DNA of 64,000 nt from Bradyrhizobium erythrophlei (lineage in GTDB: Bacteria; Pseudomonadota; Alphaproteobacteria; Rhizobiales; Xanthobacteraceae), in the NCBI RefSeq assembly GCF_900142985.1, contig NZ_LT670849.1, positions 4,480,501 through 4,544,500 on the forward strand, read 5' to 3'. Positions 41,112-50,004 of the stretch are shown piece after piece. The notes under the pieces were generated by a model, which was not told the origin of the DNA, ran no database searches, and saw only the letters and a program-made list of their open reading frames with translations. Position 1 is the stretch's first letter. Each line of letters starts with the position of its first letter. Both the position numbers and the translations under genes were made by a program.

Positions 41112-41675
41112 ACCGGCACGATTCCGCCCGTCTCGCGCCCGAGAAGACGGGCGTATCGCGATCGTCACGGACGTTGGGCGCGGGATGCGGTGGACGCGAG
41201 CGTTGCGCCAGGACGAAGCGCAGTGCCGCGGACGGCGAAGTCGTGTGGGCCTGATATCCCGACGCTGATATCCGGTGCAACGCGCGAGCGTTGTCACCTA
41301 CGGAGACAACAAAGCCCGGTCTCCGGGGCGAGCACGAAGGAAGCCGTTAAAACCATTCGCGCAGGGAAGGCCGGGCGACGTCCGGTGAACCTGTGGTGAC
41401 TTGTCTGCGTGCTTTCTATTTTTTGCACGCGGAGCTGCGGGTGCATCGGTGCGCCCGGCTTTCCCAGCGCCCTCGGTTTGAGGGCAGTGCTCATAGCTCG
41501 GGCGGAATGCGCCGCGGGAAGGCGAGGGTGTGTTTACAAAGGAAGCGGCAACATCTGCGTGTCCCGGACGCGTTGCGGCGTGCAATGCCGCAGCGCTGAG
41601 CCGGGACCCATCATGGACCCCGGATCAGCAGCGCATCACGCCGCTGTTGCGGCGCGCTGCGCAGCGTCCGGGGAA
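41103..41675. repeat. Long dispersed repeat element upstream of the TRAP locus
   Basis: The element begins with a copy of the 78-base repeat seen at 40130. It continues for about 500 bases of GC-rich sequence with no credible gene. It ends with a palindromic sub-repeat whose arms are TCCCGGACGC (41563-41572) and GCGTCCGGGGA (41664-41674). Such blocks are typical of Bradyrhizobium-type genomes. No transposase is present. Confidence 0.75.
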
Positions 41676-41840
41676 GGCAAGAGCGGATTTGTGCACCGCA
41701 GCAACCGGCGCGTTCACCACCCTGCCAAGGGGGAATGGCCTTTCCGTCGCCTTCTCTCTAAAAGGTGCGGGAGAGCGTTTAAGAAAAGTCTGGGAAGCGG
41801 GCAAAAGCACGCCTCCCGAACGAGATGAGCGGGAGGAAGC

Positions 41841-42842
41841 ATGCGTAGACTGGTTTGGGCGGCGGCAGCAGCCGCGCTGGTGTTGGCAGGACCTGCGGCG
41901 GCGCAGTCGCCGATCGTGATCAAGTTCAGCCACGTCGTGGCCGCCGACACGCCCAAGGGCAAGGCCGCCGAAAAATTCAAGGAACTGGCCGAGAAATACA
42001 CCGCCGGCAAGGTGAAGGTCGAAGTCTATCCGAACTCGACGCTCTACAAGGACAAGGAAGAACTCGAAGCCTTGCAGCTCGGCGCCGTGCAGATGCTGGC
42101 GCCGTCGAACTCGAAGTTCGGTCCGATCGGGATCAGGGAATTCGAGGTGTTCGACCTGCCGTACATCCTTCCCGATCTTGCGACCTTGCGCAAAGTCACC
42201 GACGGACCTTTGGGCGCAAGATTGCTCAAGCTGCTCGACTCCAAGGGAATGACGGGTCTGGCCTACTGGGACAACGGCTTCAAGGAAATGTCGGCCAACC
42301 GCAAGCTGGTCGCGCCCTCCGACTACAAAGGCCTGAAATTCCGCATCCAGTCGTCGAAAGTGCTGGAAGCGCAATTCCGCACGCTGGGCGCGATTCCGCA
42401 GGTGATGGCGTTCTCGGATGTCTATCAGGCGCTGCAAACCGGCGTGGTCGACGGCCAAGAGAACACCTGGTCGAACATGTACACCCAGAAAATGCACGAG
42501 GTGCAGAAATACGCCACCGTCACCACCCACGGCTACATCGGTTACGTCGTGGTCGTGAACAAGAAGTTCTGGGATGGCCTGCCAGCGGATGTCCGCGAGG
42601 CTTGCGCGAAAGCGATGAAGGAAGCGACCGACTACGGCAACAACCAGTCCGCCAAGGAAAACGACGACGCGCTGGAAGAGATCAAGAAGTCCGGCAAGAC
42701 CGAGATCGTCACGCTGTCGGCTGAGCAGAACGAGGCGATGCGCAAGGCGATGATGCCGGTCTACAAGGACGTCGCGTCGCGGGTGGGCCAACCCTTGATC
42801 GACGAATTCCTGAAGGAGACGGGCCGCAGCCCGATGAATTGA
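41841..42842 (+). CDS. dctP: TRAP transporter substrate-binding protein (DctP family)
   Basis: A 333-residue periplasmic protein with a signal peptide (residues 1-21, ends 'PAAAQ') and the DctP fold: 'KFSHVVAADTPKGKAAEKFK', 'LEALQLGAVQMLAPSNSKFG', the conserved Arg in 'KFRIQSSKVLEAQFR' that binds a carboxylate, and 'DVYQALQTGVVDGQENTWSN'. GGGAGGAAGC precedes the ATG. It hands an organic acid to the DctQ-DctM permeases downstream, driven by a sodium or proton gradient. The exact acid is not readable. Confidence 0.93.
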   Translation: MRRLVWAAAAAALVLAGPAAAQSPIVIKFSHVVAADTPKGKAAEKFKELAEKYTAGKVKVEVYPNSTLYKDKEELEALQLGAVQMLAPSNSKFGPIGIREFEVFDLPYILPDLATLRKVTDGPLGARLLKLLDSKGMTGLAYWDNGFKEMSANRKLVAPSDYKGLKFRIQSSKVLEAQFRTLGAIPQVMAFSDVYQALQTGVVDGQENTWSNMYTQKMHEVQKYATVTTHGYIGYVVVVNKKFWDGLPADVREACAKAMKEATDYGNNQSAKENDDALEEIKKSGKTEIVTLSAEQNEAMRKAMMPVYKDVASRVGQPLIDEFLKETGRSPMN

Positions 42843-42876
42843 GCGGTAGCTGAACGCGAACCGTGACAAGTTGCTA

Positions 42877-43002
42877 CGTCATGCCCGGGCATAGCCGTTC
42901 GGAAGAACGGCGTCGCTTCCGCTAGCCTATGTCCCGGGCATCCACGTCTTGGCACGGATCAATAAGAAAGACATGGATGGCCGGACAAGCCCGGCCATGA
43001 CG
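42877..43002. repeat. Palindromic repeat between dctP and dctQ
   Basis: The ends are CGTCATGCCCGGG and CCGGCCATGACG, near-perfect complements, with an inner GGATGGCCGG. It fills most of the 215-base gap between dctP and dctQ, so it may form a hairpin that adjusts the expression ratio. No terminator with a T-tract is seen. Confidence 0.75.
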
Positions 43003-43057
43003 AGTAATAGGCAGAGGTTATGCTGGCTGGTGTCCGGTCAGGCTGATGGGGGGCTAG

Positions 43058-43633
43058 GTGTTCTTACGTATTCTCGACCGGCTCGAGGAAATCATCATCG
43101 CGAGCCTGATGGGCGCCGCGACGCTGATTACCTTCGTCACCGTGGTGCATCGCTTTCTCGTCGATGTGCCGGTGCTGTATCCGTATTTGTTCTGGATCAA
43201 TCTCGCCTGGTCGCAGGAACTCTGCATCTACATGTTCATCTGGATGGCGAAGTTCGGCGCGGCCTATGGCGTGCGCACCGGCATCCATGTCGGCGTCGAC
43301 GTGCTGATCAAGCGGCTCAATGACCGCTGGCGCAAGGGCGTGATCCTGTTCGGCCTGATGGGCGGCGCCCTGTTCACCGCGATCGTCGGCACCATGGGCG
43401 CGAAATTCGTCTACGAGCTGATGCACACCGACCAAGTGTCGCCTGACCTCGAGATCCCGAGTTGGATCGTCTACGGCTGCATTCCGCTCGGCTCCTACCT
43501 GATGTGCTTCCGCTTCCTTCAGGTGTGCTGGACCTACTTCTGGACCGACGAACTGCCGCATCATGATGCGACCAATGTCGACGGCATCGAGGTCGTCTCT
43601 CCCAAAGCGCCTGTTGCGATGGGAGAAGCCTGA
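43058..43633 (+). CDS. dctQ: TRAP transporter small membrane subunit (DctQ)
   Basis: A 191-residue membrane protein with four hydrophobic helices, the standard DctQ layout, including 'IASLMGAATLITFVTVVHRF' and 'LAWSQELCIYMFIWMAKFGA'. It starts at GTG 43058 with GGGGGCTAG ahead. It links the receptor to the large subunit and is required for stability. The stop overlaps the dctM start (TGATG). Confidence 0.9.
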   Translation: MFLRILDRLEEIIIASLMGAATLITFVTVVHRFLVDVPVLYPYLFWINLAWSQELCIYMFIWMAKFGAAYGVRTGIHVGVDVLIKRLNDRWRKGVILFGLMGGALFTAIVGTMGAKFVYELMHTDQVSPDLEIPSWIVYGCIPLGSYLMCFRFLQVCWTYFWTDELPHHDATNVDGIEVVSPKAPVAMGEA

Positions 43634-44916
43634 TGAGCGCCGCGCTGATTTTCGGACTGCTGTTCGCGCTGATGCTGACGGGCATGCCGATCTCGATTTC
43701 GCTCGGCCTCACCGTGTTGATGTTCCTGTTCACGATGACGGAAGTGCCGATCGAAAGCGTCGGCCTGAAACTGTTTTCCGGCCTCGACAATTTCGGGATC
43801 ATGGCGATTCCGTTCTTCATCCTCGCCGGCACGTTTTTGACGCGCGGCGGCGTGGCGCGGCGCATGATCGCGTTCACGACGTCGTTGGTCGGCCATCTGC
43901 CGGGCGGGCTGGGGCTCGCGGGCGTTGCGGCCTGCGCGATGTTTGCCGCGATCTCCGGCTCGAGCGTGGCGACGGTGGTTGCGATCGGCTCGATCATGCT
44001 GCCGGCGATGGTCGAGCATGGCTATCCGCAGCGCTTCGGCGTCGGCGTGATCTCGACCTCGGGCGCGCTCGGCATCCTGGTGCCGCCCTCGATCATCCTC
44101 GTGCTCTATGGTGTCTCCACCAACACCTCGATCGGCGCGCTGTTCATGGCCGGCATCGTGCCCGGCATCCTGCTCGCTCTGATGCTGGCGGCGGTGACCT
44201 GGTTCATCGCCTACCGCCGGGGCTATCCAAGGATGCCGCGCGCCACCCTTGGCGAACAGGTGAAGGCGTTCCGCGAAAGCGTCTGGGGTCTGGCGCTGAT
44301 CGCCATCGTGCTGGGCGGCATCTATGGCGGCGTCTTCACGCCGACCGAAGCAGCTGCCGTGGCCGCGACCTACGCCTTCTTCATCACCGTGTTCATCTAC
44401 AAGGAGCTCAAACTAAAAGAAGTCGGCAAGGTGCTGTTGCAGGCGGCGAGCATGTCCTCGATGCTGCTCTACATCATCACCAACGCGGTGCTGTTCTCGT
44501 TCCTGATGACGCACGAACAGATCCCGCAGGAAATGGCGGCCTGGATCATCGACAAGCATTTCGGCGTCTGGACCTTCCTGCTGGTGGTCAACATCATCCT
44601 GCTCGCGGCCGGCAACGTCATGGACCCGTCATCGATCCTCCTGATCATGGCGCCGATCCTGTTTCCGCTCGCGACCAAGATCGGCATCCATCCGGTGCAT
44701 CTGGGCGTGCTGATGATCGTCAATACCGAGGTCGGGCTCTGCCATCCGCCGGTCGGTCTCAACCTTTATATTGCCAGCGGCATCGCAAAAATGGGCATCA
44801 GCGAGATCACGGTCGCGGTGCTGCCGTGGTTGTGCGCGATGCTGGTTTTCTTAGGGCTGATCACCTACGTGCCGGAGATTTCGCTCTGGCTGCCGCGGCT
44901 GCTCGGCATGATTTAG
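43633..44916 (+). CDS. dctM: TRAP transporter large membrane subunit (DctM)
   Basis: A 427-residue membrane protein with about 12 helices, including 'LTGMPISISLGLTVLMFLF', 'AAISGSSVATVVAIGSIMLP' and 'HPVHLGVLMIVNTEVGLCHP'. It carries the translocation path coupled to Na+ or H+ entry. The ATG overlaps dctQ by one base. The stop TAG coincides with the start of another CTAG-type repeat (TAGTGGTCTAATCC), as in leuA and the ABC-F gene. Confidence 0.93.
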   Translation: MSAALIFGLLFALMLTGMPISISLGLTVLMFLFTMTEVPIESVGLKLFSGLDNFGIMAIPFFILAGTFLTRGGVARRMIAFTTSLVGHLPGGLGLAGVAACAMFAAISGSSVATVVAIGSIMLPAMVEHGYPQRFGVGVISTSGALGILVPPSIILVLYGVSTNTSIGALFMAGIVPGILLALMLAAVTWFIAYRRGYPRMPRATLGEQVKAFRESVWGLALIAIVLGGIYGGVFTPTEAAAVAATYAFFITVFIYKELKLKEVGKVLLQAASMSSMLLYIITNAVLFSFLMTHEQIPQEMAAWIIDKHFGVWTFLLVVNIILLAAGNVMDPSSILLIMAPILFPLATKIGIHPVHLGVLMIVNTEVGLCHPPVGLNLYIASGIAKMGISEITVAVLPWLCAMLVFLGLITYVPEISLWLPRLLGMI

Positions 44917-45224
44917 TGGTCTAATCCTTTGTCGTGATTGGAGTGTTTCCAATCGTGAACGGAATTAAATCTTGGTAAGAGTGGCGTTCGTTGCCGAACT
45001 GTAAGTTGAATGCGGAGGCGCGCATGCCCATTCTTCGTCCACCTACTAGTGGTCCAATTCTAACATTCGTATCCCTTCTCAGCGGGCACTCTTGCGAATG
45101 TTAGAATTGAAGGACCACTAGCAAATTTAACGTTCTGGTGGAGTTTGGGATTTGACATTCGCCTGTCGGACCCGCGGCTAGGTGGGTAGCGAATGTCAAA
45201 TCCACTCCACCGAGGGAGGTTGAC
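44914..45224. repeat. Cluster of MITE-like inverted repeats after dctM
   Basis: Two elements stand side by side. Element 1: TAGTGGTCCAATTC... at 45046-45069 faces its complement at 45095-45121 (CGAATGTTAGAATTGAAGG...), with CTAG at both ends and a three-base bulge. Element 2: GGTGGAGTTTGGGATTTGAC at 45137-45162 faces GCGAATGTCAAATCCACTCC at 45189-45211. A degenerate single end, TAGTGGTCTAATCC, starts on the dctM stop. None encodes a transposase. The next gene begins 13 bases after element 2, so the elements occupy its promoter region. Confidence 0.8.
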
Positions 45225-45773
45225 ATGAGGAAGTTTGCTATCGCCGGCGTTGCCGCGCTCGCCATCGCTGCCACCACGGCGGTCTATGCCCAGCATAGCT
45301 GGTTTCATGATCACATGATGGGGCATACCCGGATGAGCGCCGAGGATCGCGCGGCGATGGCTGACGCCAAGATCGCGGCGGTACATGCCGGATTGAAGCT
45401 GAGCGCGGACCAGGAAAAGCTGTGGCCGCCGGTCGAGAGCGCGGTGCGCGATCTCGTCAAGATCAGGATCGATCGCGCCAAGGCGCGCGAGGCCGCCGAA
45501 GCCGCCGCCAATGGCGCCGATCTGCAGCAGCCCGATCCGGTGACGCGTCTGCGCAACCGCGCCGACCGGATGGCTGCGACCGCCACCGCCCTGAAGAAGA
45601 TCGCCGATGCGGCCGATCCGCTCTACAAGACTTTGGACGACGGCCAGAAGCGCCGTCTCGCGATGCTCACCCACTGGAACCGTGAAGGCGGAGGCTGGCG
45701 CGGCCGCTTCCAGCGCGGCATGATGGGCGGCGATCGTGACGGCGACCGCGGCCCGGATTCCGGGCGGCTCTGA
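45225..45773 (+). CDS. Exported Spy/CpxP-like protein
   Basis: A 182-residue protein. The signal peptide is residues 1-22 ('TTAVYAQ'). The mature part is helical and has an LTxxQ-like motif ('LKLSADQEKLWPPVES'), a long charged helix ('RIDRAKAREAAEAAA'), and 'YKTLDDGQKRRLAMLTH'. Spy and CpxP bind unfolded periplasmic proteins or sense metal and envelope stress. The C-terminal 30 residues are Gly/Asp/Arg-rich. Its upstream repeats may carry the promoter. A clear terminator follows. Confidence 0.78.
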   Translation: MRKFAIAGVAALAIAATTAVYAQHSWFHDHMMGHTRMSAEDRAAMADAKIAAVHAGLKLSADQEKLWPPVESAVRDLVKIRIDRAKAREAAEAAANGADLQQPDPVTRLRNRADRMAATATALKKIADAADPLYKTLDDGQKRRLAMLTHWNREGGGWRGRFQRGMMGGDRDGDRGPDSGRL

Positions 45774-45813
45774 CCGCATCCGATTTTCGTCGATCGGCAT
45801 CCTTATCTGCGTC

Positions 45814-45840
45814 AAGCCGCCGGAAATCCCGGCGGCTTTT
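45814..45840 (+). terminator. Rho-independent terminator
   Basis: Stem AAGCCGCCGG (45814-45823) pairs with CCGGCGGCTT (45829-45838), loop AAATC, then TTTT. Confidence 0.9.
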
Positions 45841-45998
45841 TCGCGAACGGAGCGGCCGGCGGAGGCCCGCGCGCCGCCTCTCGCGGGGAATTGCCCGAAT
45901 CCGGTGGATTTTCCGGCAGTTACGCGCCGCGCAGGAGGGCCGAAAATGCCCACAGGCTTGCTGGACATCGTAAGGTCGCTTTGCTAAACGACGCCCTC

Positions 45999-46025
45999 TT
46001 GCGGTGGCCCTTTCCGGACTACTTT
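45999..46025 (+). promoter_or_regulatory. Possible promoter of tRNA-Lys
   Basis: TTGCGG at 45999-46004 and TACTTT at 46020-46025 are separated by 15 bases. The tRNA begins nine bases after the second box, a compact layout usual for tRNA genes. The spacing is slightly short, so the call is tentative. Confidence 0.4.
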
Positions 46026-46033
46026 GAAGTTCC

Positions 46034-46109
<76 letters not shown>

Positions 46110-46456
46110 TCCTCAAGAGATTGGCCCGCAAGGGCTTTTGACCGGAAGTAGCGCTCGGAGCGTCAAACCGACGCGATCGACCCATCGCGGATGTTTGACG
46201 CTTCGGCCTGATACCAGCGGCTAGATTTATGCAGCAGCCAAAGGACCGGCCGTTTGTCCGCTCAAGGCCCTTAACGGGTGTAGCCGTTCAATTGCGAAGC
46301 CCGCCTTCATCGCGGCAAAGCAGATCATTTGACGGAATAGATCGTTGGAAGCTGAACGGGGAAGACCGCCCCAGCGAGCCCCATCCCTTGACGTCCGCTG
46401 ACGGTCATGACGCTCACACATTCCAATCGGTTCACCCGTGAAGCAAACCCAGCAGT
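46110..46456. other. Region after tRNA-Lys, no supported gene
   Basis: About 345 bases of mixed composition. A possible minus-strand frame of 78 codons (46227-46463) has no ribosome-binding site and looks random. Nothing like an integrase or attachment repeat is seen. Confidence 0.4.
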
Positions 46457-47590
46457 TTAGCACCGATATCCTACCAGGGCGCTCGATAAGAAGCTGGCAC
46501 GAGCCAGATCACACGCAGTCGGTTTAGAGAACGAAGTGCCGAACCATTTACTCGTCAACGAACCATCGTTGTCGACCCAGGGAATCGGCGGCAGTTGCGG
46601 GAAATAAGGTCCCCCCCACGGCAGCACTTTCGAAAGCGTCACTCTGCCCGGAAACTGTGCGAGGAAAGCCGGGTTCATTCCGCCGTCCAGTCCGCTGTAG
46701 ATTGGCGCGGCTGGCACGTTGTCTTGAAGCAATTGCGCGTATTCAAGCTCGTCGGTGCGTTGTTTCTCCAGCGCCCGCCGCGCGATTTGCGGATTCACGA
46801 CAAAGGCGGGGCATTTATCGGTGGGATTGAACACAAGAGGATTCGGCGAATTTGGAGGAGGTTGCGCATCGAATACATAGAGACGATTGCATACATCCAC
46901 CTTAGGTTCGAGATGCGTCGTCTCGAAGTGATCGTTGCCGATCTTGAGCATTTTCCAGAAGGCCAAGTTCGGACTACTTCGATGCCGCGCCAGATTCGTC
47001 GGCGTCAAGCGGAACGGATAGGCCTGGACCTGAAATGACGGCCGGCCGCCGAGGAACGAGTCGCGCGCTAGCGAGTAGATCTCGCTTATCTGTTCGTCGG
47101 TCATGGCATAGCAACCGCTCGACGAGCAGTCGCCGTGGATCATGAGCAAGCTGCCGTCGCGCTTGTTCGCTTTGTCGAAGTTGTTGGGGTAGCCGACGTT
47201 GATTGCAAGATAGAAGTTGGAGTTGGGATTCATCAACTCGGGTGTAATTGTATAGAATCCCTCTGGAGCCTGCCGGTCGCCCTCCTGCAACTTCGGCCCA
47301 AGATCGCCCGACCACCGACAGATCGGATAGATCTTGAGGATCTGGAAAAGGCCGGTGGTGTCCTGTTTCCAGACTTCGAGCTCCGCCTCTTCCTTGAAAA
47401 CGCGCACAACGATAGGTGAATATTTTGGCATCTTCTTTTGTCGGAGCAGCGAGAGCAACTCGGGCGGTAGCTCCTTTGTTGCCTTAGTCGGCAACCGATT
47501 GCTGTTTTCGCCAAGGCACGTGACCGGCGTCAACCCCGCGGCAAAGGCCGCCATCAGCACAAGTGCACGGAGTACCGTAGCGCGGATCAT
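46457..47590 (-). CDS. Exported L,D-transpeptidase-like (YkuD/YafK-type) protein
   Basis: A 377-residue protein with a signal peptide (residues 1-28). The catalytic YkuD motif reads 'IHGDCSSSGCYAMTD', with the His at 152 and catalytic Cys at 160. Upstream 'YPICRWSGDLGPKLQEGDRQAPEGFY' is the conserved substrate strand. The C-terminal 200 residues have no clear family match. The family cross-links peptidoglycan or attaches proteins to it (L,D-transpeptidation). GC content is lower than its surroundings, so acquisition by transfer is possible. Confidence 0.8.
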   Translation of the reverse strand: MIRATVLRALVLMAAFAAGLTPVTCLGENSNRLPTKATKELPPELLSLLRQKKMPKYSPIVVRVFKEEAELEVWKQDTTGLFQILKIYPICRWSGDLGPKLQEGDRQAPEGFYTITPELMNPNSNFYLAINVGYPNNFDKANKRDGSLLMIHGDCSSSGCYAMTDEQISEIYSLARDSFLGGRPSFQVQAYPFRLTPTNLARHRSSPNLAFWKMLKIGNDHFETTHLEPKVDVCNRLYVFDAQPPPNSPNPLVFNPTDKCPAFVVNPQIARRALEKQRTDELEYAQLLQDNVPAAPIYSGLDGGMNPAFLAQFPGRVTLSKVLPWGGPYFPQLPPIPWVDNDGSLTSKWFGTSFSKPTACDLARASFLSSALVGYRC

Positions 47591-47673
47591 TACTGCACCT
47601 CTGACGCGGAACCCTTCCTATCTGGAAGCCTGTAGTCGGTGGCTTTCGTAAGGCAACCCAGGTGGGTGCAGGT

Positions 47674-47775
47674 CCGACGAAGTCCGAGCTTACCGTCAAC
47701 CTCAAGACCGCCAAGGCGCTCGGTCTCGCCGTGCCGCCCTCACTGCTTGGACGCGCCGACAAGGTGATCGAATAG
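47674..47775 (+). pseudogene. C-terminal scar of an ABC substrate-binding gene (first fragment)
   Basis: The 33 codons '[20 protein letters not shown]' followed by '[13 protein letters not shown]' and a stop match the C-terminus of the ABC_sub_bind (TrpX-type) family. Everything before it is missing. It is in the same frame as, and directly upstream of, a second fragment of a related gene. Confidence 0.7.
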
Positions 47776-48348
47776 AGATGCCGTTTGCTACGGCGCGTCG
47801 AAGTCGGACCGAAACGGCTGGAGCTGCTGCAGGAACTGGTTCCGGGCGCGCGCATTGTCGGCCTGCTCGTCAACCCGACCAATCCGAAGCTTGCCGATGC
47901 CCAGTCGAGAGACGGCGAGGCAGCCGCGCGCAGTTACGGTCTGCAGATACATGTCCTCCGCGCCAGTAGCGAAAGCGAGTTTGAGCCGGATTTCGCGGCC
48001 TTGGCCCGGCTCGGAGCCGGAGCCCTCGTGATCGGCAACGACGCCCTGTTCCTTAGCCAGAGCCGCCGCTTGGCTACACTGGCGATCCGCTACGCGATGC
48101 CCACCATCCACCAGAGTCGCGCGTTCGCCGCGGCAGGCGGCCTAGCGAGCTACGGCGGCAGCGTGGCGGAGGCGCACCGCAACGCCGGGGTCTATGCCGG
48201 CCGGATACTGAAGGGCGAACGCGCGGCCGATCTGCCCGTCGTGCAGTCCACGAAAATTGAGCTGACCCTCAATCTCAGAGCCGCTAAGGCGCTCGGACTC
48301 GCCGTGCCGGAATTGCTGCTTGCCCGCGCCGACGAGGTGATCGAATAG
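47776..48348 (+). pseudogene. N-terminally truncated ABC substrate-binding protein gene (second fragment)
   Basis: The frame from about 47785 gives 187 codons of a TrpX-type ABC substrate-binding protein: 'VGPKRLELLQELVPGARIVG', 'AARSYGLQIHVLRASSESEF', and the end '[20 protein letters not shown]'. A complete protein is about 320-330 residues with a signal peptide, so some 140 residues are lost. The start TTG lacks a ribosome-binding site. The join to the preceding fragment suggests recombination between two tandem paralogues. A periplasmic receptor could not be exported without its signal, hence the pseudogene call. Confidence 0.75.
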
Positions 48349-48882
48349 GTTGATCACTTCCGTTCATGGGCTTTACGGACCCGTCCGGCCCGTCCGATGA
48401 CGTCCGCTTTTGAGCGTAAAGCAGACGTCGCCGTTCCATAACATTCGATGAGCGTACCCATTTCCGCTGTTGTGGCGAGAGCCGACTTTACTCAGCTCCC
48501 AACGCTACGTCAGCTAATGACCGGACTGGGACGTCACCAACTCGCAAGCCCTTTCATCCGCCTCCCGTTTTCATGCAAGCAACTAGCGTTCCGGGATTGC
48601 CGGCGATTTGTAGCGGGTCAAGGAGCGCTGAATCGGGTGCGCGCACAAAGCGGCGCTGGCCAATTACCGAAGTCCCTCGCCGGGAGCGCGTCCCGCAGAT
48701 TTCACGTGAGTAATTATTACCGACGTTCTCGCTGCGGCAACCTCCGCTTGGCGACCTAAAGCCAATTATTCCACGCGAGCAACGATGCCGTGGGCGCACG
48801 TTGTACCCCAAGAACGGAAACGACGGACCGACCGCTGGTTGACGGGTTTGTCGGGCGATCTAAGTGCGTTCTCATCACGAAC
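48349..48882. other. Repeat-containing region, no supported gene
   Basis: A dispersed repeat lies at 48401-48448 (see next entry). The rest has no gene with an acceptable start. It looks like decayed DNA between the pseudogenes and the small genes. Confidence 0.5.
48401..48448 (+). repeat. Dispersed repeat (CGTCCGCTTTTGAGCG... type), copy 1
   Basis: Its 48 bases recur at 62594-62641 (nearly identical) and with more changes at 53503-53547. The first part, CGTCCGCTTTTGAGCG, is partly complementary to AAAGCAGACG within the same unit, so a short hairpin is possible. The last part contains CCGTTCCATAACATTCGA. Confidence 0.8.
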
Positions 48883-49020
48883 TCACTGAGCCCGGCCTAA
48901 ACCCTTCTCGGCTAATGTCTTGATACTTTGCAAAAGTAGTTGCAGGGCATGAACGTCTTCCATTTCGTCCGATCCGTCCGCAAGACTTAGGATATTTCGT
49001 AGGGCTTCCTCTGGAGTCAT
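48883..49020 (-). CDS. Tiny soluble protein
   Basis: A 45-residue acidic protein ('MTPEEALRNILSLADG', then 'EMEDVHALQLLLQSIKTLAE'), predicted to form one or two helices. GTGAGGTG lies before the ATG at 49020. It is a clear small reading frame with good codon use. No family known. It lies divergent from the next gene. Confidence 0.55.
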   Translation of the reverse strand: MTPEEALRNILSLADGSDEMEDVHALQLLLQSIKTLAEKGLGRAQ

Positions 49021-49159
49021 GGCGTCACCTCACGTTTCCGGTCCCAATATGCTATATCGGGACGCTGCCGTTTGGCACCGCAAAGGCAACGCGACCGTCG
49101 TGACCGGCGAAGCTCGCAGTCGCCGAGCAATCGACGTATGTTAGCGAAAAGGAAACGCT

Positions 49160-49402
49160 ATGTCCGACGAAGACATGAAGGCTGAGCTCGAACGTCTCCG
49201 CAACGAAAACGCCGCGCTCAAAAAGGGAGCTTCCGACGGCATCCGCATGAAGGTAAGTGAAAAGGGAGCGGTCTCAGTTTACGGAATGGGACGCTTTCCG
49301 GTGACCTTATATAAAGAGCAATGGTTGAAACTTCTGAACATGTCCAATGAGATTCGTGCGTTTATTGCCGAAAATGAAGGGCAGCTGAAGGCGAAGGAGT
49401 GA
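49160..49402 (+). CDS. Small coiled-coil-like protein
   Basis: An 80-residue soluble protein with an N-terminal Leu/Glu/Asn-rich heptad ('MKAELERLRNENAALKKG') and a C-terminal domain ('AVSVYGMGRFPVTLYKEQWL'). GGAA lies six bases before the ATG. This combination is common among small rhizobial proteins of unknown role. Confidence 0.6.
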   Translation: MSDEDMKAELERLRNENAALKKGASDGIRMKVSEKGAVSVYGMGRFPVTLYKEQWLKLLNMSNEIRAFIAENEGQLKAKE

Positions 49403-49481
49403 ACGCCGACGGCGTCGAGAAGGAGAACCTCTCATTAAACAGAGATATCCAAAGTTCTGTATCGGTCTGAAGTTGTAACCG

Positions 49482-49658
49482 TCACGCAGCGAGCCAATGC
49501 CCCTTGTGAATATCGAACTTCACTGCCCCCTCGTCCCGCATCTTCAATAGCAGCGACTGGCAGTCCTCCTGATTCTTTATGTTTACGCGTTTCATGATCT
49601 CGAAAGCTTTCAGGGGCTTTTCGCGAAGGGCGGTCAAAATCTTTTCTCGATCAGTCAT
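49482..49658 (-). CDS. Small winged-helix-like protein
   Basis: A 58-residue basic protein: 'MTDREKILTALREKPLKAFE' then 'MKRVNIKNQEDCQSLLLKMR' and 'EGAVKFDIHKGHW'. The spacing of hydrophobic residues and the two-helix-plus-wing layout fit a minimal winged-helix DNA-binding domain. AGGAA lies before the ATG. It is inferred only from the pattern. It may regulate nearby small genes. Confidence 0.5.
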   Translation of the reverse strand: MTDREKILTALREKPLKAFEIMKRVNIKNQEDCQSLLLKMRDEGAVKFDIHKGHWLAA

Positions 49659-50004
49659 GGGGGTTCCTAGCGATAGTAGCGTCGCCGACGCAATGTAGTT
49701 GCACGTTCCTGACGCTGGTCCAATCGCAAAAATTTCTTACACAATTTTTCGATCACCACTGCGAGAAATGGCGGCGCCGATTCCTCACGCCGGGAAAGTT
49801 GGCCGCGGGGCCGCCCCGATTTCTTCGCCGCAGGAAGGCCAGATTCCGCAAGCCTCGCGCCGGGCTTTGGAACTTTGGCCCGAGATTGGTGCCTATCTTG
49901 TAGGCACGCAGAAATTGCTAGTCAGCCATGAATTCTCTGCAAAGCGAGAAGACGAGGTCAAGCGGTTGTTGCCGTTGAAGGGGCAAGGCTAGCGAGTGTG
50001 AGCT
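49659..50004. other. Region with one doubtful frame
   Basis: A 97-codon frame on the plus strand (49699-49992) starts at TTG without ribosome-binding site; its content is low-complexity and not supported. No repeat or promoter is evident. Confidence 0.4.

Noticed and set aside
41103..41675. Possible CRISPR-like array in the long repeat
   Set aside because: There are no regularly spaced identical units and no cas genes; it is one dispersed element with an internal palindrome.
46227..46463. Minus-strand frame of 78 codons after the tRNA
   Set aside because: It overlaps the L,D-transpeptidase 3' end by a few bases, with no start signal and random-looking content.
49699..49992. Plus-strand frame of 97 codons
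   Set aside because: TTG start, no ribosome-binding site, unspecific composition.
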